Shown: piece by piece, positions 17,062-26,796 of the stretch
Numbering within the stretch: position 1 is the stretch's first letter
Layout: the number at the start of each line of letters is the position of its first letter
Source of the DNA: Novosphingobium sp.
GTDB taxonomy: Bacteria; Pseudomonadota; Alphaproteobacteria; Sphingomonadales; Sphingomonadaceae
Direction: 5' to 3'
DNA: 64,000 bases
Assembly: GCF_027531025.1 (NCBI RefSeq)
Contig: NZ_JAPZQX010000001.1
Coordinates: 1-64,000, forward strand
Notes under the pieces: model-generated
Told to the model about the DNA's origin: nothing
What the model saw: only the letters and a program-made list of their open reading frames with translations
Database searches by the model: none
Made by a program: the position numbers and the translations under genes

Positions 17062-17476
17062 CGATCCCCCCTTCCCTTGCGATCCGCGACGCCGGGATGA
17101 CCCGCGGCGGCCCCTGCCCCTCGCCATGGCGGGCGGCCCAGCGCCGCGGGGCTTCGCCAAACCAGCGTTCGAAGGCGTGGTTGAAGGCCGATTGTTCGGA
17201 GTAACCGAGCGTCAGCGCCAGCTCGGTCAGCGACATGCGCCGCTCCAGCACGATGCGTTCGGCGAGGTCGCGGCGTTGCTGGTCGAGCAGGTCGGAGAGG
17301 CTGAGGCCATGGGCATGCAGGCGGCGCTGGAGCGTGCGCGGGTGCATCCCCAGAGCGCGGGCCACACTACCGAGGCTAGCCTCGCCCATCGGCATCAGCA
17401 TCTCGAGCAAGACCCGTACGGTCGCGATCAGGTCATGGCGCGCAGTGTCGCGCGGCAGGGGGAAGCAGTCGGTCAT
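17048..17476 (-). CDS. AraC-type regulator reduced to its DNA-binding domain
   Basis: Only 142 residues are present. About 45-130 form the two helix-turn-helix units of AraC/XylS regulators (LGSVARALGMHPRTLQRRLHAHG and LTELALTLGYSEQSAFNHAFERWFG). The usual N-terminal ligand domain is missing: just 47 residues precede the HTH. The upstream DNA is the promoter region of the divergent sulfatase gene, with no frame continuing the domain. It may be a short functional regulator of the aminotransferases and sulfatase, or a truncated remnant. Confidence 0.8.
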   Translation of the reverse strand: MTDCFPLPRDTARHDLIATVRVLLEMLMPMGEASLGSVARALGMHPRTLQRRLHAHGLSLSDLLDQQRRDLAERIVLERRMSLTELALTLGYSEQSAFNHAFERWFGEAPRRWAARHGEGQGPPRVIPASRIAREGGIDVYR

Positions 17477-17592
17477 GACCTGCCCGCCGCAACCATCTGT
17501 CGCGTCAAATCAAGCCCGCGTCGGCCCCGAGAGATAACCTGCCAATCATGACCCTGGCGTGGGGTGCGCAGCGACAGGGGAGGAAAGCAGCG

Positions 17593-19119
17593 ATGGCGAA
17601 ATTGCGGGCGAGAAGGGGGCAAGCGGCGGCCAGGAAGCCAGTCCTGGCGGGCAAATGGCTGGCCCTGGCATCGACCGTGGCCATGGCCCTGGCCGGACCT
17701 GCTGCCGCCAACCAGCCCAAGCCCGCCCAGCGACCGAACATCGTCTTCATGATGGTCGACAACTTCGGTTACGGGGACCTGGGCAGCTATGGCGGCGGGG
17801 TACTGCGCGGGGTGCCGACGCCGAACCTCGACCGGCTGGCCCAGCAGGGACTGCGGCTGACCAATTTCAACGTCGAGCCGGAATGCACCCCGACCCGCTC
17901 GGCGCTGATGACCGGGCGGATGCCGGTGCGCAGCGGCACCAGCTTCGTCAACAACCGGGGCGCGCGCGATGGCCTCGCCAACTGGGAATACACCATCGCC
18001 GAACTGCTGTCCGACAGCGGATATCGGACCGCTATCTTCGGCAAGTGGCACCTCGGCTCCGAACCCGGCCGGATGCCGACCAATCAGGGCTTCGACGTGT
18101 GGTACGGCATCCCGCGCAGCAGCAACGAGGCGGCCTGGACGATCCAGCCGGGTTACGATCCCGCACTGGCCCGCGACACCGGAATCTGGGAGGCGAGCAA
18201 GGGCGCGCCGCCGCGCCGGGTCAAGGCCTATACGCTTGAAACACGGCGGATGCTGGACGAGGAGATCACCGAGCGCGGGGTCGCCTATATCAAGGCCAAT
18301 GCCCGCAGCAATCAGCCGTTTTTCCTCTACATTCCCTTCACCCATCCGCACACGCCGACCGTGGGCTCGCCGAGATATGTGAAGCCGGGGCGATCGCAGT
18401 ACCAGAACATCCTGGCCGAGATCGACGGCAATGCCGGGGCTATTATCGATGCCGTGCGCGAGGCGGGGATCGAGGACAATACGATCGTCATCTTCACCAG
18501 CGACAATGGCCCGGAAACCATGCTGGGGCCCGGCACCGACTATGGCGCGCAGTCCGACAGCGGGCCGTTCCGGGGCGAGTTCCCCAGCTCGCTGGAGGGC
18601 GGAATCCGGGTGCCGATGATCGTGCGCTGGCCGGGCCGGACCCAGCCGGGGCGGGTCTCGAACGAGATTGTCGCCATGCTCGATTTCTACCGCACTTTCG
18701 CGCAGCTGGCGGGGGCGGCGGACAAGGTGCCGCAGGACCGCGCGATCGATTCGATCGACCAGACCGACTTCCTGTTCGGCAAGAGCGAGAAATCGGCGCG
18801 GGACTTCTTGATGTTCTTCCACAATGGCGATCTGCACGCGATCAAGTGGCGGAATTTCAAGACACATTTCCGGATCAATGAACCCGCCCGCAATGCCGTG
18901 GCGGCGCCCGGCCAGGCCGTTGTGACCGGTTACACCAACACCCTGACCTATCCCTGGGTGTTCGATCTGGAGAACGATCCGAAGGAACTTTGGAACCTCA
19001 ACACGGCCCATACCTGGGTCGGCGCGATCACTGGACGCATACTCAGACGGTACACCGATAGCACTCAGCAGTACCCCAACCTCCAGGCCGGGGAGGACGG
19101 ACCACCCAAAGGTCCGTGA
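17593..19119 (+). CDS. Formylglycine-dependent sulfatase (exported)
   Basis: The 508-residue arylsulfatase-type protein hydrolyses sulfate esters in the periplasm. The C-x-P-x-R site ECTPTRSALMTGR has Cys98 as the residue converted to formylglycine. MMVDNFGYGDLG near the N-terminus gives the calcium-binding Asp pair region, with FGKWHLGSEPGRMPT and FTSDNGPE further on. A twin-basic N-terminus and the helix LALASTVAMALAGPAAA form a signal peptide. GGGGAGGAAAG before 17593 decides this ATG over 17548. It is divergent from the AraC gene and converges with the next sulfatase (12-bp gap). Confidence 0.92.
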   Translation: MAKLRARRGQAAARKPVLAGKWLALASTVAMALAGPAAANQPKPAQRPNIVFMMVDNFGYGDLGSYGGGVLRGVPTPNLDRLAQQGLRLTNFNVEPECTPTRSALMTGRMPVRSGTSFVNNRGARDGLANWEYTIAELLSDSGYRTAIFGKWHLGSEPGRMPTNQGFDVWYGIPRSSNEAAWTIQPGYDPALARDTGIWEASKGAPPRRVKAYTLETRRMLDEEITERGVAYIKANARSNQPFFLYIPFTHPHTPTVGSPRYVKPGRSQYQNILAEIDGNAGAIIDAVREAGIEDNTIVIFTSDNGPETMLGPGTDYGAQSDSGPFRGEFPSSLEGGIRVPMIVRWPGRTQPGRVSNEIVAMLDFYRTFAQLAGAADKVPQDRAIDSIDQTDFLFGKSEKSARDFLMFFHNGDLHAIKWRNFKTHFRINEPARNAVAAPGQAVVTGYTNTLTYPWVFDLENDPKELWNLNTAHTWVGAITGRILRRYTDSTQQYPNLQAGEDGPPKGP

Positions 19120-19131
19120 ACGCCGCACCGG

Positions 19132-20553
19132 CTACTCCGGCCCGCCGCCATAGAGCAGCGGGCGGGGGTTGACCGGCCGGCCATGGACATAATTGTCGAC
19201 CAGGTCGCGCAGCGCTTCAGCCGATCCGGCCGAGCGGTTGAGCGGCGCCCAGCGCGGGGCGGGCAGCGTCGCGTTCCAGGCCTCCCATTGCTGCTGCAGC
19301 CGCTGCGCCACCTGCGGATGGCGCCCGGCCAGGTTGCGCCGTTCGCCCGGATCGGTCGCCAGGTTGAACAGGTAGCTCTGGTTCGCCACCCGCAGCCACT
19401 TCCACTGCCCCTGCCGCGCCGCGCCCTGGATATTGCTGCGCCAGTAGAGCGCCCGGTCGGAGAACCCGGTACGGCGCGCTTTCAGGTCAGGCAGCAGGTT
19501 GACGCAGTCGAGCGTCGGATCGACCGGCACCCCCGCCACCGCCATCGCCATACAGGGAATGTCATGCCCCACGCCGACCCGGCGCGAGACCTGCCCGGCG
19601 GGCAATTGCCCGGTCCAGCGCAGGATCGTCGGCACCCGGATCCCGCCTTCCAGCAACAGCGCCTTGACCCCGTTGAGCGGCCCGTTCGACGCAGTGGTCT
19701 GCCAGGTCGGCCCGCCATTGTCGCTGGTGAAGACGATCAGCGTCTCGCGCCCCAGCCCGGCCTGGTCGACCGCATCGACGATCCGCCCGACCGCGCTGTC
19801 AAAGGCGCTGAGCATTGCCAGGTAAGTGCGCCGCTTCGGATCGCTGACATGCCTGAACTGGTCGAGATAGGGCGCGATCGATTGCAGCGGGGCGTGAACC
19901 GCATTGAACGGCACATAAAGGAAGAACGGCTTGTCACGGTTCTGCCGCACGAAACCCACCGCCTCGTCGGCGAAGGCATCGGTGGTGTGGGCGGGATGCG
20001 GCACGGTCTGGGTGCCGCGCAGCATGAAGCGGTCCGCCGGAGTGTTGGTCGGAATGTAGCCGATCGCCCCGTCGAGGAAGCCATAGAAGGTATCGAACCC
20101 GCGCGCGACCGGGGTATTGGGCGCGGTAAAGCCGACATGCCACTTGCCGATCATGCCGGTGGCATAGCCGCGTTCGCGCAGCCGCTCGGCAATGGTCGGC
20201 AGGTCGCGCGGCAGCCCGGCGGTGGGATCGGTGCGCTGTTCGGGGCCCAGGTTGTTCTCGAACCCGAAGCGGTTCTGCTGGCGCCCGGTCATCAGCGCCG
20301 CGCGGCTGGGGCCGCAGACCGGACCGCTGGAATAGAACTGCGTCATCCGCACGCCCTGCCGGGCCAGCCGGTCGATCCGGGGGGTGCGGACATCCTTGCC
20401 GCCCTGCACGCCCAGATCGCCATAACCCAGGTCATCGGCGAGGATGACGATGATATTGGGCGGAGTCCCGGCCGGACGGGCGCTTGCTGCCACCGGGGTC
20501 ACGGCACTGGCGGCGAGCAAACCGGCAGCGAGCAGGCGGGCTGAGCGGATCAT
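19132..20553 (-). CDS. Formylglycine-dependent sulfatase
   Basis: The 473-residue sulfatase has a signal peptide (LLAAGLLAASAVTPVAASA) and the metal motif VILADDLGYGDLG. Its C-x-P-x-R site is GPVCGPSRAALMTGRQ with Cys80, followed by MIGKWHVGF and VFTSDNGGPTW. The ATG at 20553 overlaps the stop of the upstream sulfatase by four bases (ATGA). It is the last gene of the TonB receptor-SDR-MFS-sulfatase-sulfatase operon. Confidence 0.92.
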   Translation of the reverse strand: MIRSARLLAAGLLAASAVTPVAASARPAGTPPNIIVILADDLGYGDLGVQGGKDVRTPRIDRLARQGVRMTQFYSSGPVCGPSRAALMTGRQQNRFGFENNLGPEQRTDPTAGLPRDLPTIAERLRERGYATGMIGKWHVGFTAPNTPVARGFDTFYGFLDGAIGYIPTNTPADRFMLRGTQTVPHPAHTTDAFADEAVGFVRQNRDKPFFLYVPFNAVHAPLQSIAPYLDQFRHVSDPKRRTYLAMLSAFDSAVGRIVDAVDQAGLGRETLIVFTSDNGGPTWQTTASNGPLNGVKALLLEGGIRVPTILRWTGQLPAGQVSRRVGVGHDIPCMAMAVAGVPVDPTLDCVNLLPDLKARRTGFSDRALYWRSNIQGAARQGQWKWLRVANQSYLFNLATDPGERRNLAGRHPQVAQRLQQQWEAWNATLPAPRWAPLNRSAGSAEALRDLVDNYVHGRPVNPRPLLYGGGPE

Positions 20554-22097
20554 GGGTACACCATCAGGTCCTGGTTGTCGTAACGCATCGTGGTCTGGCG
20601 CATGCTGGTCCATTGCGGTGCGACATTGCCGCGATCCCAGCGCACCAACCGCGCCCGCAGCCGCGCGACCACGTCCGGATGGGCCGCCGCAACATTGCGT
20701 TTCTCGCCCGGATCGGTGGCCAGGTCATAGAGCATGACGTGCTGCCCCAGCGCCGAAACGGTCGCCTGGGTGCCATCGGGAACCAGTGCGGTTTCGGTCA
20801 TGATCGGGGCGGAGGGATCGCGCCGGTTGGCAATCCACAGCTTCCAGTTGCCATCGCGGATCGCGAAGTTGGGGCCAGAGCGCCAGTAAAGCGTGCGCGG
20901 CACCGGCTGGCGCGCCGCCCGGCCCATCAGCCGCACCAGGTCCAGCCCTTCGGCCGTGGCCGGCACCCGGCCCCGTGCCCCGGTTACCGCCGTCGGCATG
21001 ATGTCGAGGTTCGAGACCACCTGGTCGCTGACGACACCCTTCGGGATCCGCCCCGGCCAGACCGCGATGAAGGGAATGCGGATCCCGCCTTCCAGGTGAT
21101 CGCGCTTGAACCCACTGAGCGGCGCGTTCGTACAGGCCCCCAGCACATAGCGGGCGCAGCCATTGTCAGAGGTGAAGATGATCAGCGTGTTGTCGGCCTG
21201 CCCGGTTTCCACCAGCTTGGCCCGGATCGCGCCGATCGAATCGTCCAGCGCGGACACCATCGCCGCATAGACCCGCTTGCCGGGATCGGTGAAGTGGGCA
21301 TAGCGATCGAGGTACTTGCGCGTCGCCTGCAAGGGCGTGTGCGGGGCCGGATGGGCCAGGTAGAGGAACAGCGGCCGATCCCGTTTCTGCCCGATCAGGT
21401 CCACCGCCGCCGTGGTGAAGGCATCGGTCAGATAGTCGCTGACCTCCACTTCCTGCCGGTCGCGCAGGATCGGCGAGCCGCGGCGCAATTGCGCCATGAC
21501 CTGTTCCTCGCTGGCATCGGGATCGACCGTGATGCCTTCGGCCTGCCCGAATGACAGGCCCGCGCCGGGGGGCATGTAGCTGCCATCGCCGGGGCCATAG
21601 CGGGTCATGAACGAGGTGGCCCCGCCCAGCAGTCCGAAGAAGCTGTCGAACCCGCGGTCGAGCGGATGATAGCCGGTCGGCTGACCAAGGTGCCACTTGC
21701 CGATGATCGCGGTCTGATAGCCCTTGTCGCGCATCAGCTGCGGCAGCAGCCGTTCGGCTCGCGAAACACCCCTCAGCCGGTCGCGCCCGGCAGGATTGAA
21801 TTCATAGCCGAAGCGGGTCTGGGCCCGCCCGGCCATCAGCGCCGCGCGCGAGGGGGAACAGACCGGGTGGGTGGCATAGGCCTGGGTAAAGCGGACCCCA
21901 TCGCGCGCCAGGGCATCGATGTTGGGCGTGCGCACGATCGGGCTGCCATAGGCGCCGGTATCGCCATAGCCCAGGTCATCGGCGATGATCACGATCACGT
22001 TGGGACGGGCATCCCTGGGCTTGGCGGCAGCTCCAGCGGGCAGCGCGGTTGCTGCCACCGTCATGGCCAGCAGCGACGATTTGAGCAGGCGGCGCAT
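20550..22097 (-). CDS. Formylglycine-dependent sulfatase
   Basis: The 515-residue sulfatase has a signal peptide (LLAMTVAATALPAGAAA) and IIADDLGYGDTGAYG. The site THPVCSPSRAALMAGR has Cys80 as the formylglycine precursor; IIGKWHLGQPTGYHP and IFTSDNGCARY follow. The ATG at 22097 is preferred to the upstream GTG at 22115 because AAGGGAG lies at good spacing before it. The gene begins 14 bp after the MFS transporter and is coupled to the next sulfatase. Two different sulfatases in one operon suggest a substrate with more than one sulfate, or sequential steps. Confidence 0.92.
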   Translation of the reverse strand: MRRLLKSSLLAMTVAATALPAGAAAKPRDARPNVIVIIADDLGYGDTGAYGSPIVRTPNIDALARDGVRFTQAYATHPVCSPSRAALMAGRAQTRFGYEFNPAGRDRLRGVSRAERLLPQLMRDKGYQTAIIGKWHLGQPTGYHPLDRGFDSFFGLLGGATSFMTRYGPGDGSYMPPGAGLSFGQAEGITVDPDASEEQVMAQLRRGSPILRDRQEVEVSDYLTDAFTTAAVDLIGQKRDRPLFLYLAHPAPHTPLQATRKYLDRYAHFTDPGKRVYAAMVSALDDSIGAIRAKLVETGQADNTLIIFTSDNGCARYVLGACTNAPLSGFKRDHLEGGIRIPFIAVWPGRIPKGVVSDQVVSNLDIMPTAVTGARGRVPATAEGLDLVRLMGRAARQPVPRTLYWRSGPNFAIRDGNWKLWIANRRDPSAPIMTETALVPDGTQATVSALGQHVMLYDLATDPGEKRNVAAAHPDVVARLRARLVRWDRGNVAPQWTSMRQTTMRYDNQDLMVYP

Positions 22098-22111
22098 CGG
22101 CAAGGCTCCCT

Positions 22112-23572
22112 TCACCGGGCGACAAGGTCACGATCGAGCCAGCGGGCAGTCAGCAGGAACAGCAGCCCGCCGAAGGCATAGATGCACGAAGTGATCAGCA
22201 ACGAATCCTGCAGGCTCTCCGGATGGGCGATCCCGCAGACCGTGCGCAGATGCTGGGGCAGGGCGGCCAGGCCAGCCCCTTCGCAGGCCTGGCGGGTCAA
22301 TTCCGGCGCGCCGAGCGCGGCGACCTGCGAAGTGAACAGGAAATCGCTGAGCACGCCGATGAACAGCGGGCCGAAACCATAACCCACGAGGTTGATCACG
22401 AACAGCATCACGGCTGTCGCCAGCGCGCGGGTCTGGCTGGAAACCACGCCCTGGCCGATCGAGTATTGCGCCGCGAGGTAGCCGTATTTCGACAGCCCGC
22501 CCAGGCACAGGCCGGCCAGTGCGTACCACAGGTTATTCGTCGAAAAGGCCCAGATATAGAACGGGACGCAGACGATCATCCCGATCCCCGGCAGCCAGGC
22601 GATCGCCGTGATGCTGCGCGAGGCGAGGCGCGTCGCCAGCCAGCCCGTGCCCGCCGCGCCCAGCGACGAGGCGATCGCCACCGGCACGTTGATGTAGAGC
22701 GCCGCCTCGCCGGCGGTCAGGCCGAAGGTGCGGTTGACGAACAGCGACTGGAACGAAGAGACAGCATAGCCGCAGAAGGCGGCGATGGTGGCAGCCGCGG
22801 TCATGCTCCAGAACGAGCGCTTGCTCATGATCTCGCGCAGGCCGTCGGAGAAGCGAACCTTCTCCCGCCGGGTGGTGCCCTTGGGATCGGAATAGCCGCG
22901 CGGCGGCTCTTCAACGGTCCGTTTGAGCAGCAGGGCCACGGCGATGCCGGGCAGTCCGAGGATGATGAAGGCCCAGCGCCAGCCAAAGGCATCGGTGATC
23001 GGGCCACCGATGACATTGGCGAACATCGTGCCCAGCGTCACGCCCATGCCGAAATAGCCCAGCGCAGCGGGTCGGGCCTTGGGTGGGAAGTAATCGGAGA
23101 TCAGCGAATTGGCCTGCGGCACGCAGCCCGCTTCGCCCACGCCCACGCCCATGCGGAAGACCAGCAGGACCCAGAACACCCCGATGGTGATTGAACCGAT
23201 GGTGATCTCGGTGCTGAGCCCGCAGGCCGCGGTCATCAGCGACCAGCCGGCGATGCAGACCGCCATGATCTGCACGCGGTTGCGGGTTTCGGCGAACTGG
23301 GCCAGCGGAATGCCGACCACGGTGAAGAACAGGGCAAAGCCGAAACCGGTCAGCAGGCCGAACTGCGTGTCGGAAATGCCCAGTTCCGGCTTCATCTGCG
23401 GGGCCACCACGGCCAGCAGCGTCCGGTCCATGAAGTTGAGGATGAAGATCAGCAGCAGGACATTGAGCACGTAGCGGCGGTAGCCCGGCGTGCGATAGCC
23501 GTTCTCGGGGTCCTCCGCGCTCTCACCGGCCATGTTGGCACCGGGGGTTTGCGTTGCGGAGGTGTCGGCCAT
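22112..23572 (-). CDS. Major facilitator superfamily transporter
   Basis: The 486-residue protein has about twelve hydrophobic helices starting with YVLNVLLLIFILNFMDRTLLAVVAPQM. It carries the MFS loop pattern FGLLTGFGFALFFTVVGIPLAQFAETRNR between helices 2 and 3. It resembles the spinster-like/hexuronate-type MFS members common in sphingomonad catabolic clusters. It probably carries the substrate or desulfated product across the inner membrane. It lies one base after the SDR gene and 14 bp before a sulfatase gene. Confidence 0.88.
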   Translation of the reverse strand: MADTSATQTPGANMAGESAEDPENGYRTPGYRRYVLNVLLLIFILNFMDRTLLAVVAPQMKPELGISDTQFGLLTGFGFALFFTVVGIPLAQFAETRNRVQIMAVCIAGWSLMTAACGLSTEITIGSITIGVFWVLLVFRMGVGVGEAGCVPQANSLISDYFPPKARPAALGYFGMGVTLGTMFANVIGGPITDAFGWRWAFIILGLPGIAVALLLKRTVEEPPRGYSDPKGTTRREKVRFSDGLREIMSKRSFWSMTAAATIAAFCGYAVSSFQSLFVNRTFGLTAGEAALYINVPVAIASSLGAAGTGWLATRLASRSITAIAWLPGIGMIVCVPFYIWAFSTNNLWYALAGLCLGGLSKYGYLAAQYSIGQGVVSSQTRALATAVMLFVINLVGYGFGPLFIGVLSDFLFTSQVAALGAPELTRQACEGAGLAALPQHLRTVCGIAHPESLQDSLLITSCIYAFGGLLFLLTARWLDRDLVAR

Positions 23573-23573
23573 G

Positions 23574-24365
23574 TCAGTCTCCCTGTCTCGAAGCGGCAGC
23601 CTTGTCGCGCAGCCGGGCCATGCCGGCGATCCACCGGTCGTAATCGTCGGTCTTGCGGCGCATGTAGGTCAGCACCTGGGGGTGCGGCAGCGCCAGGAAG
23701 GTCTCTTGGCCAATCGCCTCGAGCGCGGATTCGGCCACCTCCTCGGGCGAGATGATGCCATCGAGGCTCTGGGTGCCGGTCGCGCCCTTGAGCAGCGGGG
23801 TATCGACCGCCTGCGGGCAGAGCACGGTCACCCGAATGTTCTGGTGGCGGTGGGTGATCGCCAACGCTTCGGCAAAGCCGATTGCTGCATGCTTGGTCGT
23901 GGCATAGCCGGGGCTGCCCGGCTGGCTCAGCAGCCCGGCCGCCGAAACGGTGTGCAGGAAATAGCCCCCGCCCTGCGCGATCATCCCTGGCAACACCGCG
24001 CGGGCGGCATAGACATGAGCCATCACGTTGATTTCCCAGCCGCGTTGCCACAGCGCGTTGGATGCGGAGGTAACGAAATCCGGATCGGGATCGCGCATCG
24101 AGATCCCGGCGTTCGAGCACATCAGGTCAATCCGCCCGAACCTGCCAATGGCCTGTTCGGCCAGGGCGGCCAGGTCGCTTTCACGGCTGACATCGGTCGG
24201 GACGGCGATCCCGCCAACTTCGGCCGCGACGGCTTCGGCCCCGGCGTGGTCGAGATCGGCAATCACGATCCCGCGTGCGCCGGCCTGGTGAAACCGCCGG
24301 GCCAGCGCCTTGCCGATCCCGCTGGCACCGCCGGTGATGACTGCAACCTTGTCTTTCAGGTCCAT
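23574..24365 (-). CDS. Short-chain dehydrogenase/reductase
   Basis: The 263-residue cytosolic oxidoreductase has the NAD(P) motif TGGASGIGKA (residues 11-20), SNAGI, and the catalytic Ser141, Tyr154 and Lys158 (HTVSAAG...GYATTK). Asp37 after the second strand (VIADLD) favours NAD(H). In this operon it could oxidise the alcohol left after desulfation. The ATG at 24365 begins MDLKDKVAVITGG; the longer frame upstream is non-homologous in look. There is one base to the next gene. Confidence 0.9.
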   Translation of the reverse strand: MDLKDKVAVITGGASGIGKALARRFHQAGARGIVIADLDHAGAEAVAAEVGGIAVPTDVSRESDLAALAEQAIGRFGRIDLMCSNAGISMRDPDPDFVTSASNALWQRGWEINVMAHVYAARAVLPGMIAQGGGYFLHTVSAAGLLSQPGSPGYATTKHAAIGFAEALAITHRHQNIRVTVLCPQAVDTPLLKGATGTQSLDGIISPEEVAESALEAIGQETFLALPHPQVLTYMRRKTDDYDRWIAGMARLRDKAAASRQGD

Positions 24366-24459
24366 GGCCCGTGCGCGTCCATTGTTTGGGGTGCCCGGCT
24401 TGCGGGGCGGTGCTGTGCCGCCGCGCAAGCCGGGTCAGGCATGGGGATTGCTCCCCGGA

Positions 24460-26796
24460 TCAGAACTTCTTGGTGAACTCGATGTTCACCTGGCGCGGCT
24501 CGTTGAGCGTGCAGCGCAGCACCGTGCCGCCCGTCACCGTATTGCGCAGCAGGAACTGCTGATCCTGCACCTGCGGCGCCATGTTGAGGCAGTAGGCCTT
24601 GTTGGTCAGGTTCTGGCCGGCCACGGCAACTTCCCAGTTGCCGTCCTCGGCCCCGATCCCGAACCGGGCCCCCAGCAAGGCATAGCCGGGCTGGATCGCG
24701 TCGGGGTTGTTGTCCCCCTGCGCGCCGACATTGGATGCCGAGGCAAAGCTGAGATCGGCCCGAAGCGACCACTTCAGGTCCTGATTGAGACGCCCCTCGT
24801 AAGCCGCCGAGGCCGCGCCCTGCCACTTGGGCGAGAAGGGCAGGCGGGTGCCAGTCAGGTCCTGCGTACCGCCAAAGGCGGGCAGGTTGGGAGCACCGCG
24901 GAAATCGAGATACTTCGAATCGAGGTAAGCCGTGCCGAGCGTCAGGGTCAGCTCGGGGACCGGCCGCGCGACGATGTCGACTTCCACGCCCTGCTGCTGG
25001 ACCTTGCCGTTGTTGCGGGTGCGGAAGGTCAGCCCGTCAAAGGTGCGGAACTGCAGGTCGTCGATCCGGGTGCGGTACAGCGTGGCGTTGAAGATCAGCT
25101 TGCGGTCGAACAGGCTCGACTTGACGCCAAGCTCCCAGTTCTTGGTCCGCTCGGGCAGGAAGGTGCGGTTGGCCGATCCGACCGCCGCCGTGGTCGGCGG
25201 CGAGGAGTCGAACCCGCCCGACTTGAAGCCCGTGGCATAGCTGGCGAAGACCATGATGTCCTCGGTCGGCTTGTAGGTGGCGTTGAGGCGATAGGTCGTG
25301 GCCGAGGCATCGAGCCGCAGCGCGGTGGTCTCGTTCGCGCGGGTGATCGTGGTGTTGTAAACGATCGAGTTCAGGTCGCCGACCTTCTCGTCCTTGGTCG
25401 CCCGGATCCCGCCGGTGATCGAGAACTTGTCACCCAGCATTAGGGTCGCTTCGCCGTATCCGGCCAGCGACTTGGTGTTCTGGAAGAAGTTGAACCGGGT
25501 GCCCGGCACCTGCTGCTGGGCGAGGCAGGTCGCCAGGCGGGTCGGCTGGGCGTTGCGGATCAGCACGTTGCAATAGGGCGGCTTGAGGTCCAGCCCTTCG
25601 TTGATCCAGTAATCTTCCTCGAAGTAATAGATCCCGGCCACGAACTTGAGGTGGCCGTTCAGCATGTCGTCGGGCGAGATGAACTGGAATTCCTCGCTGT
25701 GCGACTGGCTGTCGAACCCGCCGGGTCGGCCATAGGGCGATCCCGGAATAGCGACGGTGTTTTCCTGGTACTGGAAGTTGTGCCAGTCGCGATAACTGCT
25801 GATGATCCGCATCGCGAAATCACCGCCCAGGTCGACGTTGAGATCGCTGACCACGCCCCAGTTCTTGTCGTCCAGCGTCCCGCCGGTGTCCTGACGGACC
25901 CGCCAGTTATAGGTATCGTCGAGGATCGGCAGCGAACCGGTCAGCGGACCGGCCCCGTCCGGATCGGTGCGGGCCAGCCAGTTGGCGGCGATGGTGGGGG
26001 TGACGGTCTTGGACACGACGGTCAGCACATTGTTGCCGTCACCGCCTAGGTCGACGAAATCGCCGCGCAGCACCCATTTGACCCGCTCGTTGGGTTCCCA
26101 GCGGAAGGCGCCGCGGATCGAGAAGCCGTTCTCCTTGCCCATGCGGCTGCCGTCGAGCTCGTTCCGCCCAACCCCGTCGGCCCGGTAATAGACCGAGGAG
26201 AAGCGGAAGGCGGCCGTATCGGACACCGGAATGTTGACGATGCCGGACAGGCGGACCCGGTTGTAGCTGCCATAGGAGCCCTGCATCCGGCCTTCGAATT
26301 CGTCCTTGGGCTCGGTGGTGTTCAGCACGACCGCGCCCATCGAGGCATTGCGGCCGAACAGGGTGCCCTGCGGCCCGCGCAGGACTTCGACCGAGGAAAT
26401 GTCGTTGAGGCCCGCCAGCAGCGAACCGATGCGGGGGATATAGACCCCGTCGACGAACGAGGCGACGCTGGGTTCGATCGCCGAGTTGCCGCTGGTGCCC
26501 ACGCCGCGGATCTGGATGCGGGTATTGGCGGTCTGCGCCGCCGTGGTGAAGTTCAGGTTGGGAGTGATCCGGCGCAGGTCGCGGACATCCTCGATCCCGG
26601 CTGCCGCCAGCGTCTCGCCCGAAAAGGCGGTGATCGAGATCGGAACGTCCTGGACGTTTTCCGCGCGCTTCTGGGCGGTCACCACGATCTCGGCGAGACC
26701 GTCGGATCTGGTCTCGGCCTCCTGGGCCATGGCGACGCCGCTTGTCAGGATGGCCGCCACCACGACCGTCGAAGCACTCGCAAGAAATCGCTTCAT
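24460..26796 (-). CDS. TonB-dependent receptor heading the sulfatase operon
   Basis: The 778-residue receptor has a signal peptide (STVVVAAILTSGVAMAQ), the TonB box EIVVTAQKR and the plug motifs VPISITAFSG, IQIRGVGTSG and VEVLRGPQGTLFGRNA. The barrel ends in VNIEFTKKF. This plug type (iron-complex-like in annotation, but often a catabolic substrate receptor in sphingomonads) suggests uptake of the sulfated compound. Two ATG codons are adjacent (26799 and 26796). GGGAGGGA lies so close that the second gives better spacing. It is the first gene of a five-gene operon ending at 19132. Confidence 0.92.
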   Translation of the reverse strand: MKRFLASASTVVVAAILTSGVAMAQEAETRSDGLAEIVVTAQKRAENVQDVPISITAFSGETLAAAGIEDVRDLRRITPNLNFTTAAQTANTRIQIRGVGTSGNSAIEPSVASFVDGVYIPRIGSLLAGLNDISSVEVLRGPQGTLFGRNASMGAVVLNTTEPKDEFEGRMQGSYGSYNRVRLSGIVNIPVSDTAAFRFSSVYYRADGVGRNELDGSRMGKENGFSIRGAFRWEPNERVKWVLRGDFVDLGGDGNNVLTVVSKTVTPTIAANWLARTDPDGAGPLTGSLPILDDTYNWRVRQDTGGTLDDKNWGVVSDLNVDLGGDFAMRIISSYRDWHNFQYQENTVAIPGSPYGRPGGFDSQSHSEEFQFISPDDMLNGHLKFVAGIYYFEEDYWINEGLDLKPPYCNVLIRNAQPTRLATCLAQQQVPGTRFNFFQNTKSLAGYGEATLMLGDKFSITGGIRATKDEKVGDLNSIVYNTTITRANETTALRLDASATTYRLNATYKPTEDIMVFASYATGFKSGGFDSSPPTTAAVGSANRTFLPERTKNWELGVKSSLFDRKLIFNATLYRTRIDDLQFRTFDGLTFRTRNNGKVQQQGVEVDIVARPVPELTLTLGTAYLDSKYLDFRGAPNLPAFGGTQDLTGTRLPFSPKWQGAASAAYEGRLNQDLKWSLRADLSFASASNVGAQGDNNPDAIQPGYALLGARFGIGAEDGNWEVAVAGQNLTNKAYCLNMAPQVQDQQFLLRNTVTGGTVLRCTLNEPRQVNIEFTKKF

